Shown here: positions 6,303 through 9,246 of the stretch, piece by piece
Layout of the letters: every line of letters starts with the position of its first letter
How positions within the stretch are numbered: the first letter of the stretch is position 1
Origin: SYIM01 sp044356835
Lineage (GTDB): Bacteria; Pseudomonadota; Gammaproteobacteria; Burkholderiales; Burkholderiaceae_E
Assembly: GCA_044356835.1 (NCBI GenBank)
Contig: JBIKVK010000127.1
Location: 1 to 9,246, forward strand
DNA: 9,246 bases
Direction of reading: 5' to 3'
The notes under the pieces: model-generated
Told to the model about the DNA's origin: nothing
The model's database searches: none
The model's input: only the letters and a program-made list of their open reading frames with translations
Made by a program: the position numbers and the translations under genes

Positions 6303-9246
<2,944 letters not shown>

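Overview
The window is GC-rich, densely packed chromosomal DNA from a proteobacterium. The GltD N-terminus and the presence of Hsp15 and an IclR/HMG-CoA-lyase pair suggest a betaproteobacterium, probably Burkholderiales-like. This is a judgement from recalled protein patterns, not a search. There is no sign of a mobile element, CRISPR array, tRNA or rRNA. No stretch above 300 bases lacks a gene.

Layout: (1) Positions 1-1942 hold a catabolic module. A minus-strand HMG-CoA-lyase-like gene (74-1045) is followed 24 bp downstream by the first 16 codons of a probable exported protein (cut by the left edge). Both are divergent from an IclR-family regulator (1142-1942). The 96-bp gap between lyase and regulator contains a near-perfect 23-bp palindrome, a good candidate operator. 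(2) Positions 1943-2072 are a short convergent gap with weak hairpins. (3) Positions 2073-3049 on the minus strand hold hslR (Hsp15) translationally coupled by an ATGA overlap to an exported histidine-phosphatase-family protein. (4) Positions 3139-3600 hold a plus-strand MaoC-like hydratase, divergent from hslR. (5) Positions 3563-9246 are a minus-strand cluster read from the right edge: gltB (large subunit of glutamate synthase, 5' part outside the window), gltD (small subunit), then a membrane acyltransferase. The acyltransferase 3' end overlaps the MaoC gene by 38 bp tail to tail.

How the genes work together: GltB and GltD form NADPH-dependent glutamate synthase, which makes glutamate from glutamine and 2-oxoglutarate. 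All cofactor motifs expected in the visible parts are intact. The lyase and its regulator probably belong to degradation of a branched acyl-CoA or related acid, possibly with a periplasmic solute-binding protein as the truncated neighbour. The Hsp15, phosphatase, MaoC and acyltransferase genes show no clear shared pathway.

I did not find a convincing previously undescribed system. The items most worth checking are the palindromic operator, the altered active-site residue and loop of the lyase, the coupled hslR-phosphatase pair with a G8 tract near the start of the phosphatase, and the acyltransferase attached to gltBD.
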